DNA of 64,000 bases, from positions 1 through 64,000 of the forward strand of contig JBOGWX010000161.1 of the NCBI GenBank assembly GCA_050694055.1. Reading direction: 5' to 3'. Both the position numbers and the translations under genes were made by a program. This document shows positions 16,307-24,621 of this stretch, piece by piece (the stretch's first letter is position 1; the number at the start of each line of letters is the position of its first letter). The notes beneath the pieces were generated by a model. It saw only the letters and a list, made by a program, of their open reading frames with translations, did not search any database and was not told the DNA's origin. Origin of the DNA: WHSV01 sp050694055. Lineage in GTDB: Bacteria; Actinomycetota; CADDZG01; WHSQ01.

Positions 16307-16921
16307 ATGACAGAGCTACCCGAAGAGGTTTCCGAGATACGGCCGGCGACCACGGTCGACGCCGGCGCGATCGAGGACGCGGTGCGGACGATCCTCGAGG
16401 CCATCGGCGAGGATCCCGATCGCGACGGGCTCCAGCGCACGCCCCGCCGCGTGGCCGACATGTACGAGGAGCTGTTCGCGGGTCTGCACGCGGATCCGGC
16501 GGACCAACTCGACGTCGTGTTCGAGGCCAATCACGACGAGATGATCATGGTCAAGGACATCCCCCTGGGCTCGATGTGCGAGCACCACCTCATTCCCTTC
16601 ATCGGCGCAGCTCACGTCGCCTACATTCCGAACGAGTCCGGCCAGATCACGGGGCTGTCCAAGCTCGCCCGCCTCGTCGATCTGTTGTCCAAGCGCCCGC
16701 AGGTGCAGGAGCGGCTCACGACGCAGATTGCCGATGCGATCGAGGGGGCACTCGCTCCGCGCGGCGTGCTTGTCGTGATCGAGGCCGAGCACCTCTGCAT
16801 GAGCATGCGCGGCGTGCGCAAGCCGGGAAGCAAGACCGTGACGTCGTCGGTGCGCGGCCTGTTCCGCCGCAACGAGGCGACCCGCTCCGAGGCCATGGGC
16901 CTCATCTTGGCCGGTCACTGA
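16307..16921 (+). CDS. folE: GTP cyclohydrolase I
   Basis: 204 residues, first step of tetrahydrofolate synthesis (GTP to 7,8-dihydroneopterin triphosphate). The zinc and active-site motif SMCEHHLIPF and the later HLCMSMRGVRKPGS with the second Cys ligand are intact, as are the conserved DGLQRTPRRVA and GLSKLARLV segments. It heads the folE-folP-folB-folK run. The 3' end, including the TGA, forms the first copy of a 22-bp tandem repeat. Confidence 0.97.
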   Translation: MTELPEEVSEIRPATTVDAGAIEDAVRTILEAIGEDPDRDGLQRTPRRVADMYEELFAGLHADPADQLDVVFEANHDEMIMVKDIPLGSMCEHHLIPFIGAAHVAYIPNESGQITGLSKLARLVDLLSKRPQVQERLTTQIADAIEGALAPRGVLVVIEAEHLCMSMRGVRKPGSKTVTSSVRGLFRRNEATRSEAMGLILAGH

Positions 16922-16974
16922 CGTTCCCCCGGCCGGTCACCGACGTTCCTCCGGCCGGTCACCGACGTTCCGCA
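16909..16974 (+). repeat. Three tandem copies of a 22-bp repeat
   Basis: The unit GGCCGGTCACCGACGTTCC plus three variable bases occurs at 16909, 16931 and 16953. Copy 1 contains the folE stop codon and differs at the base that makes TGA. It fills much of the 96-base folE-folP gap. It looks like slippage or duplication of the folE terminus; no regulatory role is evident. Confidence 0.85.
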
Positions 16975-17017
16975 CCAGGTCACCGGTCGCACGCAGCTCA
17001 CTGGCTACACTTCGGCG

Positions 17018-17848
17018 ATGAAACTGCGCTGTAAGGACTACTACCTGGCATTGGATCGCACGTCCGTCATGGGCGTGCTCAACGTCACGCCGGACTCCTT
17101 CTCCGATGGCGGGTTGTGGTGGGACACCGACCGGGCCGTCGCCCACGGCGTGGACATGGCCGGCCACGGTGCTGCGATCGTCGACGTCGGCGGTGAGTCC
17201 ACCCGACCGGGTGCCGAGCCGGTCTCGGAACGGGACGAGCTCAACCGGGTCATCCCGGTCATCGAAGCCCTGCGTGAAGAGATCTCGGTGCCGATCTCGA
17301 TCGACACGCGCAAGGTGCGCGTGGCCGAGCGAGCCCTCGACGCCGGCGCAAGCATCATCAACGACACTCTCGGTGAGGCCACCGACCGTGCGATGGACCG
17401 CGTCGCCGCGGCCACCGGTGCTGCGATCGTGGTAATGCACTCGAGAGGCACTCCGGCCACCATGCGCGAGCTCACCGAATACGACGACGTGGTGACCGAT
17501 GTGCGCGACTTCCTCGGCCTTCGTGTGGGGGAGCTACTCGACGCCGGGGTACAGAGGGATTCCGTCTGCCTGGACCCGGGCTTTGGTTTCGCCAAGTCTC
17601 CGCACCAGAACCTGGTCCTCCTGCGCCGGCTCGAAGACATCATCGAGCTCGGGTACCCGGTGCTCGTGGGCACCTCGCGCAAGTCCTTCATCGGAGTCAC
17701 TCTGGACCTTGCGGAGGACCAGCGGGTGGAGGGCACGGCGGCCACCGTCGCCTGGTCGGTCATGAAGGGCGCTCACATCGTGCGCGTCCACGACGTCGAG
17801 CCGATCGTTCGGACCCTCAGAATGCTGGAAGCGATCGGGGATAGCTGA
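17018..17848 (+). CDS. folP: Dihydropteroate synthase
   Basis: 276 residues. The family signatures MGVLNVTPDSFSDGG (18-32), DVGGESTRPGA and ISIDTRKVRVAERAL are present, as is the C-terminal LVGTSRKSFIG. It condenses dihydropterin pyrophosphate with p-aminobenzoate (the sulfonamide target). Its TGA overlaps the folB ATG (TGATG), showing translational coupling in the folate cluster. Confidence 0.97.
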   Translation: MKLRCKDYYLALDRTSVMGVLNVTPDSFSDGGLWWDTDRAVAHGVDMAGHGAAIVDVGGESTRPGAEPVSERDELNRVIPVIEALREEISVPISIDTRKVRVAERALDAGASIINDTLGEATDRAMDRVAAATGAAIVVMHSRGTPATMRELTEYDDVVTDVRDFLGLRVGELLDAGVQRDSVCLDPGFGFAKSPHQNLVLLRRLEDIIELGYPVLVGTSRKSFIGVTLDLAEDQRVEGTAATVAWSVMKGAHIVRVHDVEPIVRTLRMLEAIGDS

Positions 17849-18201
17849 TGGACAGCATCTCCATTCGGGACCTTCGCCTCGCTACCCATATCGGTGTTTC
17901 GGAGGACGAGCGAGCCCAGCCGCAGTGGGTGCTCGTAACGGTCGAGCTTCGGGCAGATCTCACCGCGCCCGCCAGGAGCGATGACCTGAACGACACCGTC
18001 AACTACCACTGGGCGACCAATGAGATCGCCGCGATCGTCAGATCCAGCAAGTGTGAGCTGCTCGAACATCTAGCAGGAAAGATTGCGTCTCGAATGTCGA
18101 AGATCGAACGAGTCCACGGGGTTACGGTAGAGATCGCTAAGGAATCTCCACCGGTTGATGAAGAGGTCGGTGGGATCGTGATCCGCATCGAGCGGCCGTG
18201 A
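17848..18201 (+). CDS. folB: Dihydroneopterin aldolase
   Basis: 117 residues, normal family length. Recognisable by SIRDLRLATHIGVSEDERAQPQ at the N-terminus (split over the binding pocket), DLNDTVNYHW, the catalytic-region sequence CELLEHLAGKIA and the end VGGIVIRIERP. It converts dihydroneopterin to 6-hydroxymethyl-dihydropterin and glycolaldehyde. It is directly coupled to folP upstream and followed by folK after 28 bases. Confidence 0.93.
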   Translation: MDSISIRDLRLATHIGVSEDERAQPQWVLVTVELRADLTAPARSDDLNDTVNYHWATNEIAAIVRSSKCELLEHLAGKIASRMSKIERVHGVTVEIAKESPPVDEEVGGIVIRIERP

Positions 18202-18229
18202 GGGACCAGATGGCAACCGAGGAGCGACG

Positions 18230-18715
18230 GTGACCAGGGCCTATATAGGCGTCGGCTCGAACGTCGGCGAGCGCTCGGACTTCTGCCGGAGAGCGGTGAG
18301 CACCCTCGATGACACGCCCGACGTGCGGGTCACCGCGACCTCTGGGCTCTACGAGACCACCCCCGTCGGCGGGCCCCCTCAGCGCTCGTTCATCAACCTC
18401 GTTGCTCGTCTCGAGACGGCCATGGGCCCCAGGACGCTTCTCGGGGTGTGTAAGGAGATCGAGCGAATCCTCGGTCGGGAGCCCTCCGATATCCGCTGGG
18501 GGCCGCGCGTCGTGGACCTCGACCTGCTGACTTTCGGCGACGAGAAGGTCAGCGATGAGGACCTCGAGATCCCGCACCCCTTGATGACGCGGCGCCGCTT
18601 CGTCCTGGTTCCGCTGCTCGAGATCGATCCCGACGCCGCCGATCCGTGGGGCGCGCGCTACGCCGATTGGCTCGACGAGGCCGAGGGAGAGGTCCGGCTC
18701 GTCGAGCCCTTCTAG
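18230..18715 (+). CDS. folK: 6-hydroxymethyl-dihydropterin pyrophosphokinase
   Basis: 161 residues from GTG with GAGGAG before it. IGVGSNVGER near the start, the substrate motif RWGPRVVDLDLL in the middle and EIPHPLMTRRRFVLVPLLEI towards the end are all diagnostic of HPPK. It supplies the pyrophosphorylated pterin to FolP. Last gene of the folate run; its stop lies in a 12-bp palindrome, TCTAGATCTAGA. Confidence 0.95.
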   Translation: MTRAYIGVGSNVGERSDFCRRAVSTLDDTPDVRVTATSGLYETTPVGGPPQRSFINLVARLETAMGPRTLLGVCKEIERILGREPSDIRWGPRVVDLDLLTFGDEKVSDEDLEIPHPLMTRRRFVLVPLLEIDPDAADPWGARYADWLDEAEGEVRLVEPF

Positions 18716-18740
18716 ATCTAGACCAAGCCAGGGGGCGTGA

Positions 18741-20435
18741 GTGAAGAAGCTTCTTTCTGTGGTCCTATGCTTGAGCGTGCTCGCGCTCGGCGCTCCCGGT
18801 GGCGGTACGGGCGGGGCCCACGCGTCGGTGCGACGCGCCGGTTTACCCCAGCCGCCGGACCGGCGCCTTCCCCCACTGGCGCCCTCGCCTGACGATGCCC
18901 TCACGCGCGCGCTCGACGCCGGGGCGGTGACCGAGGCCGAGTACTCGCTCGACCGCGCGCTCACCCTGTTCACTCCGCCCCCCGTCACCCGCAGCTTCGG
19001 CTACATTGCCGAACCGACGGCGCGCAGCGCCACAGCTCTGTTTCGGGATCTGGCGTTTCGAAGAGACGATCTTCGGGCCGCCGACCGGGCCACTGCTGAT
19101 GGTCTTCTGACTCGTCCCACGGACGGCAGCCAGGGTGACCCCATCGACATCAAGTACGGTCAGGCGACGGTTGAGCGGACCTGCACCGCCAACCTCTGCG
19201 TCCACTACGCGACCACCGGAAAGCACAAGGTCGCCGACCTTGACTCCGATGACAACGGCCGGCCGGATTACGTCGATACCGTGGTGTCGGTCATGCAGGC
19301 GCAGGTATGGACCCGAACCATCGAAGAGCTTGGCTTCCGCAAGCCGAAGAGTGACCGGCGCTCATCCAACAACGGCGGCAACCGCAAGACCGACTTCTAC
19401 CTTGCGGATCTGGGGAGCTTCAGTGTTCCTCTCTACGGCTACTGTGCCTCGGACGACCCCCATCTGCGCCGCCGCAGCAGTTACAGGTTCTCCGACATGT
19501 CTGCCTACTGCGTCTTCGACAACGACTACAGCCCGGATCAGTTCCCGAATCAAACTCCGCTCGAGAACCTTCAGGTAACGGCCGCGCACGAGTTCTTTCA
19601 CGCGGTTCAGTTCGGATACGACATCTTTGAGGACCTCTGGTTTCTGGAGAACACCGCGGTGTGGATGGAAGACGAGGTCTACGAGGACATCAACGACAAC
19701 CTCCAGTACTTCTGGAGCAGCAGCATGAGACATCCTCACGTGCCACTCGATTACGGTGCCGGCTTCTTCGAGTACGGCAACTTCATCTTCTGGAAGTACG
19801 CGAGCCAGAGATTCGGCCGGAGGTTCGTGAAACAGGTGTGGAACCAGGCGGACGGTGCTCGGGGCGAACCCAATCGTTATTCGCTGCGCGCGACCCGTTC
19901 CGTGATCGAACGACGCTCTGCGTTCGGCAAGTCCTTCATAAACTTCGCCATCGCGAACTTCGCACCCGAGAACCACTAGGACAAAGGCGCTCTGTACGAG
20001 GCCGAGGTCGACGGTGCACGGGTCAACAGGAGGTTCAAGCTGGGACCTGCGAAGCGCTCGACGTCCGATGTGAGGAGACGCCTTGATCATTTGACGCATG
20101 TCTACATCAGTTTCGTCCCGGGCAATAGCGTCGTGCCGGGCGCCAGATTGCGGGTGAAAGTCGACGGTCCGGGCCGCAAGTCGAAGCCGAAGGCGACCCT
20201 GGTTTCGTACGACGGTTCGAAGGTAATCGACAAGAAGTTTGTCGACCTCGACGGTCGGGGAGTCGGGCGGGCGCGAATGCCGTTTGGCAAGGTCACCCGG
20301 GTGCTGCTCGTGTTGACGAACGCAAGCACTCGGTACCAGCGGTGCTTCACCGATCCTCTCTCGCCGTTTTCCTGCGCGGGAGTCCCGGTCGATCAGAACG
20401 AGTTGTTCACCTTCAAGGCGAAGCTCGTCCAGTAG
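18741..20435 (+). pseudogene. Secreted MXAN_6640-like metallopeptidase interrupted by an in-frame TAG
   Basis: A signal peptide (MKKLLSVVLCLSVLALGAPG) begins a chain with a Ca-type DLDSDDNGRPDYVD segment and the zinc motif HEFFH in TAAHEFFHAVQFGYD, followed by WMEDEVYEDIND, as in the MXAN_6640-type putative metalloproteases. The frame stops at TAG 19977-19979 (after APENH). The same frame then stays open for 151 more codons (DKGALYEAEVDG ... VLTNASTRYQRCF ... FKAKLVQ), which is the normal C-terminal beta domain of this family. One base change (TAC/TAT to TAG) explains it. The first part alone (412 residues) keeps the catalytic motif and could still be active. Confidence 0.75.
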
Positions 20436-20543
20436 CCGAAGTGTTTCGATGGCTCACCGGTGGGGCGCCGGATGAGGCGAACCACCGTAAGCTTGCGGCA
20501 CGACCGGTACCCGACCGAGGACTGGAGCGGAAGGCGACAAGCT

Positions 20544-21428
20544 ATGCCCACATCGGGGTCGAGAGCTTCTCTGCGATGCACGCTGATCGGCGCAGGCCGA
20601 GTGGGTACGGCCGTTGGGGAACTACTGAGACGCCAAGGTCACGAGGTCGTCGGCGTTTCGTCCCGCGCTGCCTCCTCGGCGGAACGCTCCGCTGCTCGTT
20701 TGCGGACCAGGGTGTTCGACCATCGCGCGGGGCTGCCGGAGTCCGATGTGGTGCTGCTCGGAGTTCCGGACGACGCCGTCGAGGTTGTCACTGCAGAGAT
20801 CGCATCCTCTCTGGGCCGTGACACCGTGGTGGTTCACTTTGCCGGCTCGCTCGGTCTGGCTCCACTCATCAAGGCGCGCGCAACGGGGGCCGGGGGGGCC
20901 GCGCTCCATCCCGTGCAGGCATGTCCCGACGTGGACACGGCCCTCGTACGACTGCCCGGATCGGCGTGGGGAGTGACCGCCGATCCCGAGGTCGAGCCTT
21001 GGGCAATATCCTTCGTGACCCGCGACCTGGCGGGGTCGCCGGTGATCGTCACCGAGGCCGCCCGCCCCACCTGGCACGCCGCCGCGGTGAGCACGTCGAA
21101 TGGGATTGCAGCCCTGCTTGCTACCGGTGAGGCGATGCTGGAGGCAGTCGGAATCGAGAATCCGCAGCGGGTGCTCGGCCCCCTCGCCGCGGGCGCGGTC
21201 GCCAACGCCACGGTGGCGGGCGGAGCCGCGTCGCTGACCGGACCGGTCGCGCGCGGGGAAAGTGAGACCATAGCTCGACAGGTTGAAGCCCTTGCCGCCT
21301 CGTCGCCGAACCTGGTACAGGGTTACGTACACGTGATTCGCGTCATCCTGGACGCGGCGATGAGGGCTCGACGAATCACCGACGAGGACGCCGAGAGGAT
21401 GCTCGAGCTACTGGATGGCACCGGTTGA
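20544..21428 (+). CDS. Rossmann-fold / DUF2520 protein (PanE-like)
   Basis: 294 residues from ATG 20544. The NAD(P)-binding glycine motif LIGAGRVGTAVGELL lies at the N-terminus, then VVLLGVPDDAV and a C-terminal DUF2520 helical domain (RPTWHAAAVSTSNGIAALLA), built like 2-dehydropantoate reductases. In actinobacteria this gene commonly precedes panC, so it may supply pantoate for the next enzyme; this is inference and no activity is established. The stop overlaps the panC TTG start. Confidence 0.8.
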   Translation: MPTSGSRASLRCTLIGAGRVGTAVGELLRRQGHEVVGVSSRAASSAERSAARLRTRVFDHRAGLPESDVVLLGVPDDAVEVVTAEIASSLGRDTVVVHFAGSLGLAPLIKARATGAGGAALHPVQACPDVDTALVRLPGSAWGVTADPEVEPWAISFVTRDLAGSPVIVTEAARPTWHAAAVSTSNGIAALLATGEAMLEAVGIENPQRVLGPLAAGAVANATVAGGAASLTGPVARGESETIARQVEALAASSPNLVQGYVHVIRVILDAAMRARRITDEDAERMLELLDGTG

Positions 21429-22288
21429 TCAGGGTGGTGCGGAGGGCGAGCGAGCTGCGCTCACTGCTCGATGAACAGCGACGCGCAGGTCGCACCATCG
21501 GGCTCGTTCCGACCATGGGCGCACTGCACGCCGGTCACCTTTCGCTCGTGCGGCTCGCTCGACGGACTTGCGATGAGGTCGTGGTCAGTGTGTTCGTCAA
21601 CCCTCGTCAGTTCGGTGCGGGCGAGGACTACGATCACTACCCGCGCGACACCGAGGGTGATCTCGAGCTCCTCGAGGGTGAGCGTGCCGATATCGTCTTC
21701 CTCCCCAGCGTCGACGACATGTACCCGCCGGACGCGACCGTGGTGGTTACTCCGGGGGCCCTGGGAGACGTGTTCGAAGGAGCCGATCGTCCCGGCCACT
21801 TCGACGGCGTGTGCACGGTGGTCACGAAGCTGTTCAATATCGTCGAGCCCGATGTTGCCGTCTTCGGACAGAAGGATGCTCAACAGGTCGCGGTCCTCAA
21901 ACGAATGGTGAACGATCTCGACTTCTCGCTGGAGCTGGTCGTGGGACCGACCGTACGCGAGGGCGACGGGCTCGCAATGAGCAGCCGCAACGCGTACTTG
22001 ACGCAGGAGCAGCGCGAGCAGGCCCTGGCCCTGTCCCGGGCGCTCGAGCTCGGACGAGAGGTCTACCTTCAGTCGCATGAACCGCACGCGGCCGAGGAGG
22101 AGATGGTTCGCCATCTGAAGGGCGCAACGGGGGTGGAGCTCTCCTACGCGAGCGCGGTGGATCCCGATACCTTCGAACCGCCCAAGCCGGGAGGAGATCA
22201 CGTCCTGCTCATCGTCGCGGCACACGTCGGCGGAACCAGACTCATCGATAACCTGCTAATTGGATCCGTTCGAGACGAGGGAGATTGA
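21425..22288 (+). CDS. panC: Pantothenate synthetase
   Basis: 287 residues from a TTG that overlaps the previous stop (TTGA). PTMGALHAGHLSL with the HxxH pair His35/His38, KDAQQVAVLKRMV and AMSSRNAYL are the expected ATP and pantoate-binding motifs. It joins pantoate and beta-alanine. Its stop is two bases before the coaX ATG. No panD lies beside it although that gene is often adjacent in relatives. Confidence 0.96.
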   Translation: MIRVVRRASELRSLLDEQRRAGRTIGLVPTMGALHAGHLSLVRLARRTCDEVVVSVFVNPRQFGAGEDYDHYPRDTEGDLELLEGERADIVFLPSVDDMYPPDATVVVTPGALGDVFEGADRPGHFDGVCTVVTKLFNIVEPDVAVFGQKDAQQVAVLKRMVNDLDFSLELVVGPTVREGDGLAMSSRNAYLTQEQREQALALSRALELGREVYLQSHEPHAAEEEMVRHLKGATGVELSYASAVDPDTFEPPKPGGDHVLLIVAAHVGGTRLIDNLLIGSVRDEGD

Positions 22289-22290
22289 TC

Positions 22291-23076
22291 ATGCTGCTCG
22301 CGATCGACGCCGGCAACACGCAGACTCATCTCGGCGTGTTTCGAGGCGAGAAGCTAACTCATGAGTGGCGTATGTCGACGGCCCCGGACCGCACCGCCGA
22401 CGAGCTCGCACTCATCTCCGGGCAGTTCCTCGAGCTTGCCGATCTCTCCTTCTCGCGCGAGATCACGGGCGTCGCCATCTGCTCCGTGGTGCCGCCGCTG
22501 ACCCAGGAGTTGCGTCAGATGACCGAGCGCTACTTCGGGTTCTCCGCCGTGGTCGTCGAGCCCGGAACGAGGACGGGCATCGCAATCAAGATCGACAACC
22601 CACGTGAGGTCGGAGCGGATCGCATCGCCAACGCGGTTGCGGCCAATCACATGTTTCCCGACGAGCCCTCGATCGTCGTCGATTTCGGCACCGCCATCAC
22701 GGTCGACGCCGTGTCGGCCAAGGGGGAGTATCTCGGAGGCGCGATCACCCCCGGTATAGAGACCGCAGCGGGAGCCCTGTATCAAGCGACCGCGCAGATT
22801 CGACGGGTGGAGCTGATCGCTCCCTCTCATGCCATCGGCAAGTCGACCATCCAGGCCGTGCAGTCGGGCATCGTTTACGGCAACGCATCCCTGGTCGATG
22901 GGCTCGTGGAGCGCCTCAGCAAAGAGGTCGGCGGCACCGCGAACGTCATAGCGACTGGGGGCCAGGCCCACATCGTGGTGAAGCACTGCAAGCTCGTCGA
23001 TCGCATTGCACCGGATCTGACTCTCGTAGGGTTGCGACTCATTTTCGAGCGTAATTTCGAGGAGAGAGAGCACTAG
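22291..23076 (+). CDS. coaX: Type III pantothenate kinase
   Basis: 261 residues from ATG 22291, with GGGAGA at a good distance; a TTG two codons earlier overlaps panC. The ASKHA-fold motifs LLAIDAGNTQTHLG (phosphate 1), IVVDFGTAITVDAVS (phosphate 2) and the GGAITPGIETAAGAL loop identify type III PanK. It phosphorylates pantothenate without feedback by CoA. It is part of the DUF2520-panC-coaX-lysS operon. Confidence 0.95.
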   Translation: MLLAIDAGNTQTHLGVFRGEKLTHEWRMSTAPDRTADELALISGQFLELADLSFSREITGVAICSVVPPLTQELRQMTERYFGFSAVVVEPGTRTGIAIKIDNPREVGADRIANAVAANHMFPDEPSIVVDFGTAITVDAVSAKGEYLGGAITPGIETAAGALYQATAQIRRVELIAPSHAIGKSTIQAVQSGIVYGNASLVDGLVERLSKEVGGTANVIATGGQAHIVVKHCKLVDRIAPDLTLVGLRLIFERNFEEREH

Positions 23077-23083
23077 GAGCGAG

Positions 23084-24514
23084 ATGTCCGCCGGCGACCA
23101 GACCTACCCCTTCAAGTACGAACGCACGGCCGAGATCGGCGAGCTGCGGGCGCGCTTCGAGACGCTCGAGCCGGGCCAGGAAACCACCGATACCGTGCGC
23201 GTCGCCGGGCGGACCATGACCGTGCGGGGGCAGGGAAAGGCTGCGTTCGCCGACCTGCGGGATTCGACCGGCCGCATTCAGCTGTTCGCCCGTCAGAACG
23301 TGATCGGCGAAGAGGGCATGGAGGCGTTCAAGGCGATCGGCGTGGGCGACGTCGTGGGGGCCGAGGGAGAGGTCATCAAGACGAGACGCGGCGAGCTCTC
23401 GATCAACTTGCGCTCGGCCACGCTGCTCGCACCGTGTCTTCGGTCGATGCCGGACACGTTCCACGGCATCGCCAACGTCGAGACCCGTTATCGTCAGCGA
23501 TACCTCGACCTTCTACTGACGGAGGGCGCGCGGCGCGCGCTCGACGGACGGGCCCGGGCCAATGCCACGATTCGCGAGTTTTTGGATTCACGTGGTTTCG
23601 TCGAGGTCGAGACACCGTTACTGCAACCGGTCGCATCGGGGGCTACGGCTCGGCCCTTCAGGACGCACCACAACGCTCTGGGCATCGACCTGTATCTGCG
23701 CGTGGCTCCCGAGCTCTATCTGAAGCGTCTCCTCATCGGCGGACTCGAGCGCGTCTACGAGCTCAATCGCAGTTTTCGCAACGAGGGCGTATCGAGCCAG
23801 CACAACCCCGAGTTCACGATGCTCGAGTGCTACGAGGCCTACGTCGATTACGACGACACCATGGCGCTCGTCGAAGAACTGGTGCGCGCCGTCGCACGCG
23901 CGGTTACGGGCGGCTACGAGGTCGTGGTGGGAGACAGAACCATCGATCTGGCGAAGCCCTTTAGTCGAGTGACGATGTTCGACGCCATCACGACCAATGG
24001 GGGGCCCGATCTGCTCGACGTGTGGAAGGCCGGCGACTTCGACGCCCTCGCGAAGGAGGCGGACGGCACTGGGGTTCATGTCGATCCGAAGTGGCCTCCG
24101 GGCAAGGTCCTCGCCGAGGTCTTCGAGGAGGTCGCGGAGCGCAGGCTGCTGGAACCGACCTTCGTGGTCGGCTATCCGAAAGACGTGTCGCCGCTCGCCA
24201 AGGACCACCGGAGCATCGACGGCTTCACCGAGCATGCGGACCTGATCGTCGGGGGCGTCGAAATGGCGGCGATCTACTCCGAGTTGAACGATCCCGCAGA
24301 GCAACGACGTCGTTTCGAGCAGCAGGCGAGCCAGCGGTCCAGGGGCGACGATGAGGCGATGCTCGCCGACGAGGACTTCCTCGAGGCGCTGGCCTACGCG
24401 ATGCCGCCCGCCGGCGGATACGGCTTGGGCGTCGATCGCCTGCTCACCTTGCTGCTGGGTCTGCCCTCTCTCCGCGAAGTGATCCTCTTTCCCATCCTCA
24501 AGCCCGAGGGCTGA
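23084..24514 (+). CDS. lysS: Lysyl-tRNA synthetase, class II
   Basis: 476 residues. The N-terminal OB-fold anticodon domain (DTVRVAGRTMTVRGQGKAAF ...) is followed by a class II catalytic core with motif 2 FRNEGVSSQHNPEFTMLE and motif 3 GYGLGVDRLLTLLLG near the C-terminus. It charges tRNA-Lys in the cytosol. It lies seven bases after coaX, as in many actinobacteria. Confidence 0.96.
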   Translation: MSAGDQTYPFKYERTAEIGELRARFETLEPGQETTDTVRVAGRTMTVRGQGKAAFADLRDSTGRIQLFARQNVIGEEGMEAFKAIGVGDVVGAEGEVIKTRRGELSINLRSATLLAPCLRSMPDTFHGIANVETRYRQRYLDLLLTEGARRALDGRARANATIREFLDSRGFVEVETPLLQPVASGATARPFRTHHNALGIDLYLRVAPELYLKRLLIGGLERVYELNRSFRNEGVSSQHNPEFTMLECYEAYVDYDDTMALVEELVRAVARAVTGGYEVVVGDRTIDLAKPFSRVTMFDAITTNGGPDLLDVWKAGDFDALAKEADGTGVHVDPKWPPGKVLAEVFEEVAERRLLEPTFVVGYPKDVSPLAKDHRSIDGFTEHADLIVGGVEMAAIYSELNDPAEQRRRFEQQASQRSRGDDEAMLADEDFLEALAYAMPPAGGYGLGVDRLLTLLLGLPSLREVILFPILKPEG

Positions 24515-24621
24515 GCATCAGCGGTCGCTCGAGGCACCTCTATCGGTCCGAGAGCTCGGAACCTCGAGCGGGCGCTCGCTGTCTAAGGAGCGAATCGCAG
24601 GAGGTCACAACGATCGAAAAA

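Noticed and set aside
19977..19979. TAG as a recoded (pyrrolysine-type) codon
   Set aside because: TAG ends many intact genes here (clpC, tilS, carD, otsB), so it is an ordinary stop in this genome.
24526..24570. Terminator after lysS (CGCTCGAGG ... CCTCGAGCG)
   Set aside because: The nine-base arms enclose a 27-base loop and no T tract follows; too weak to call.
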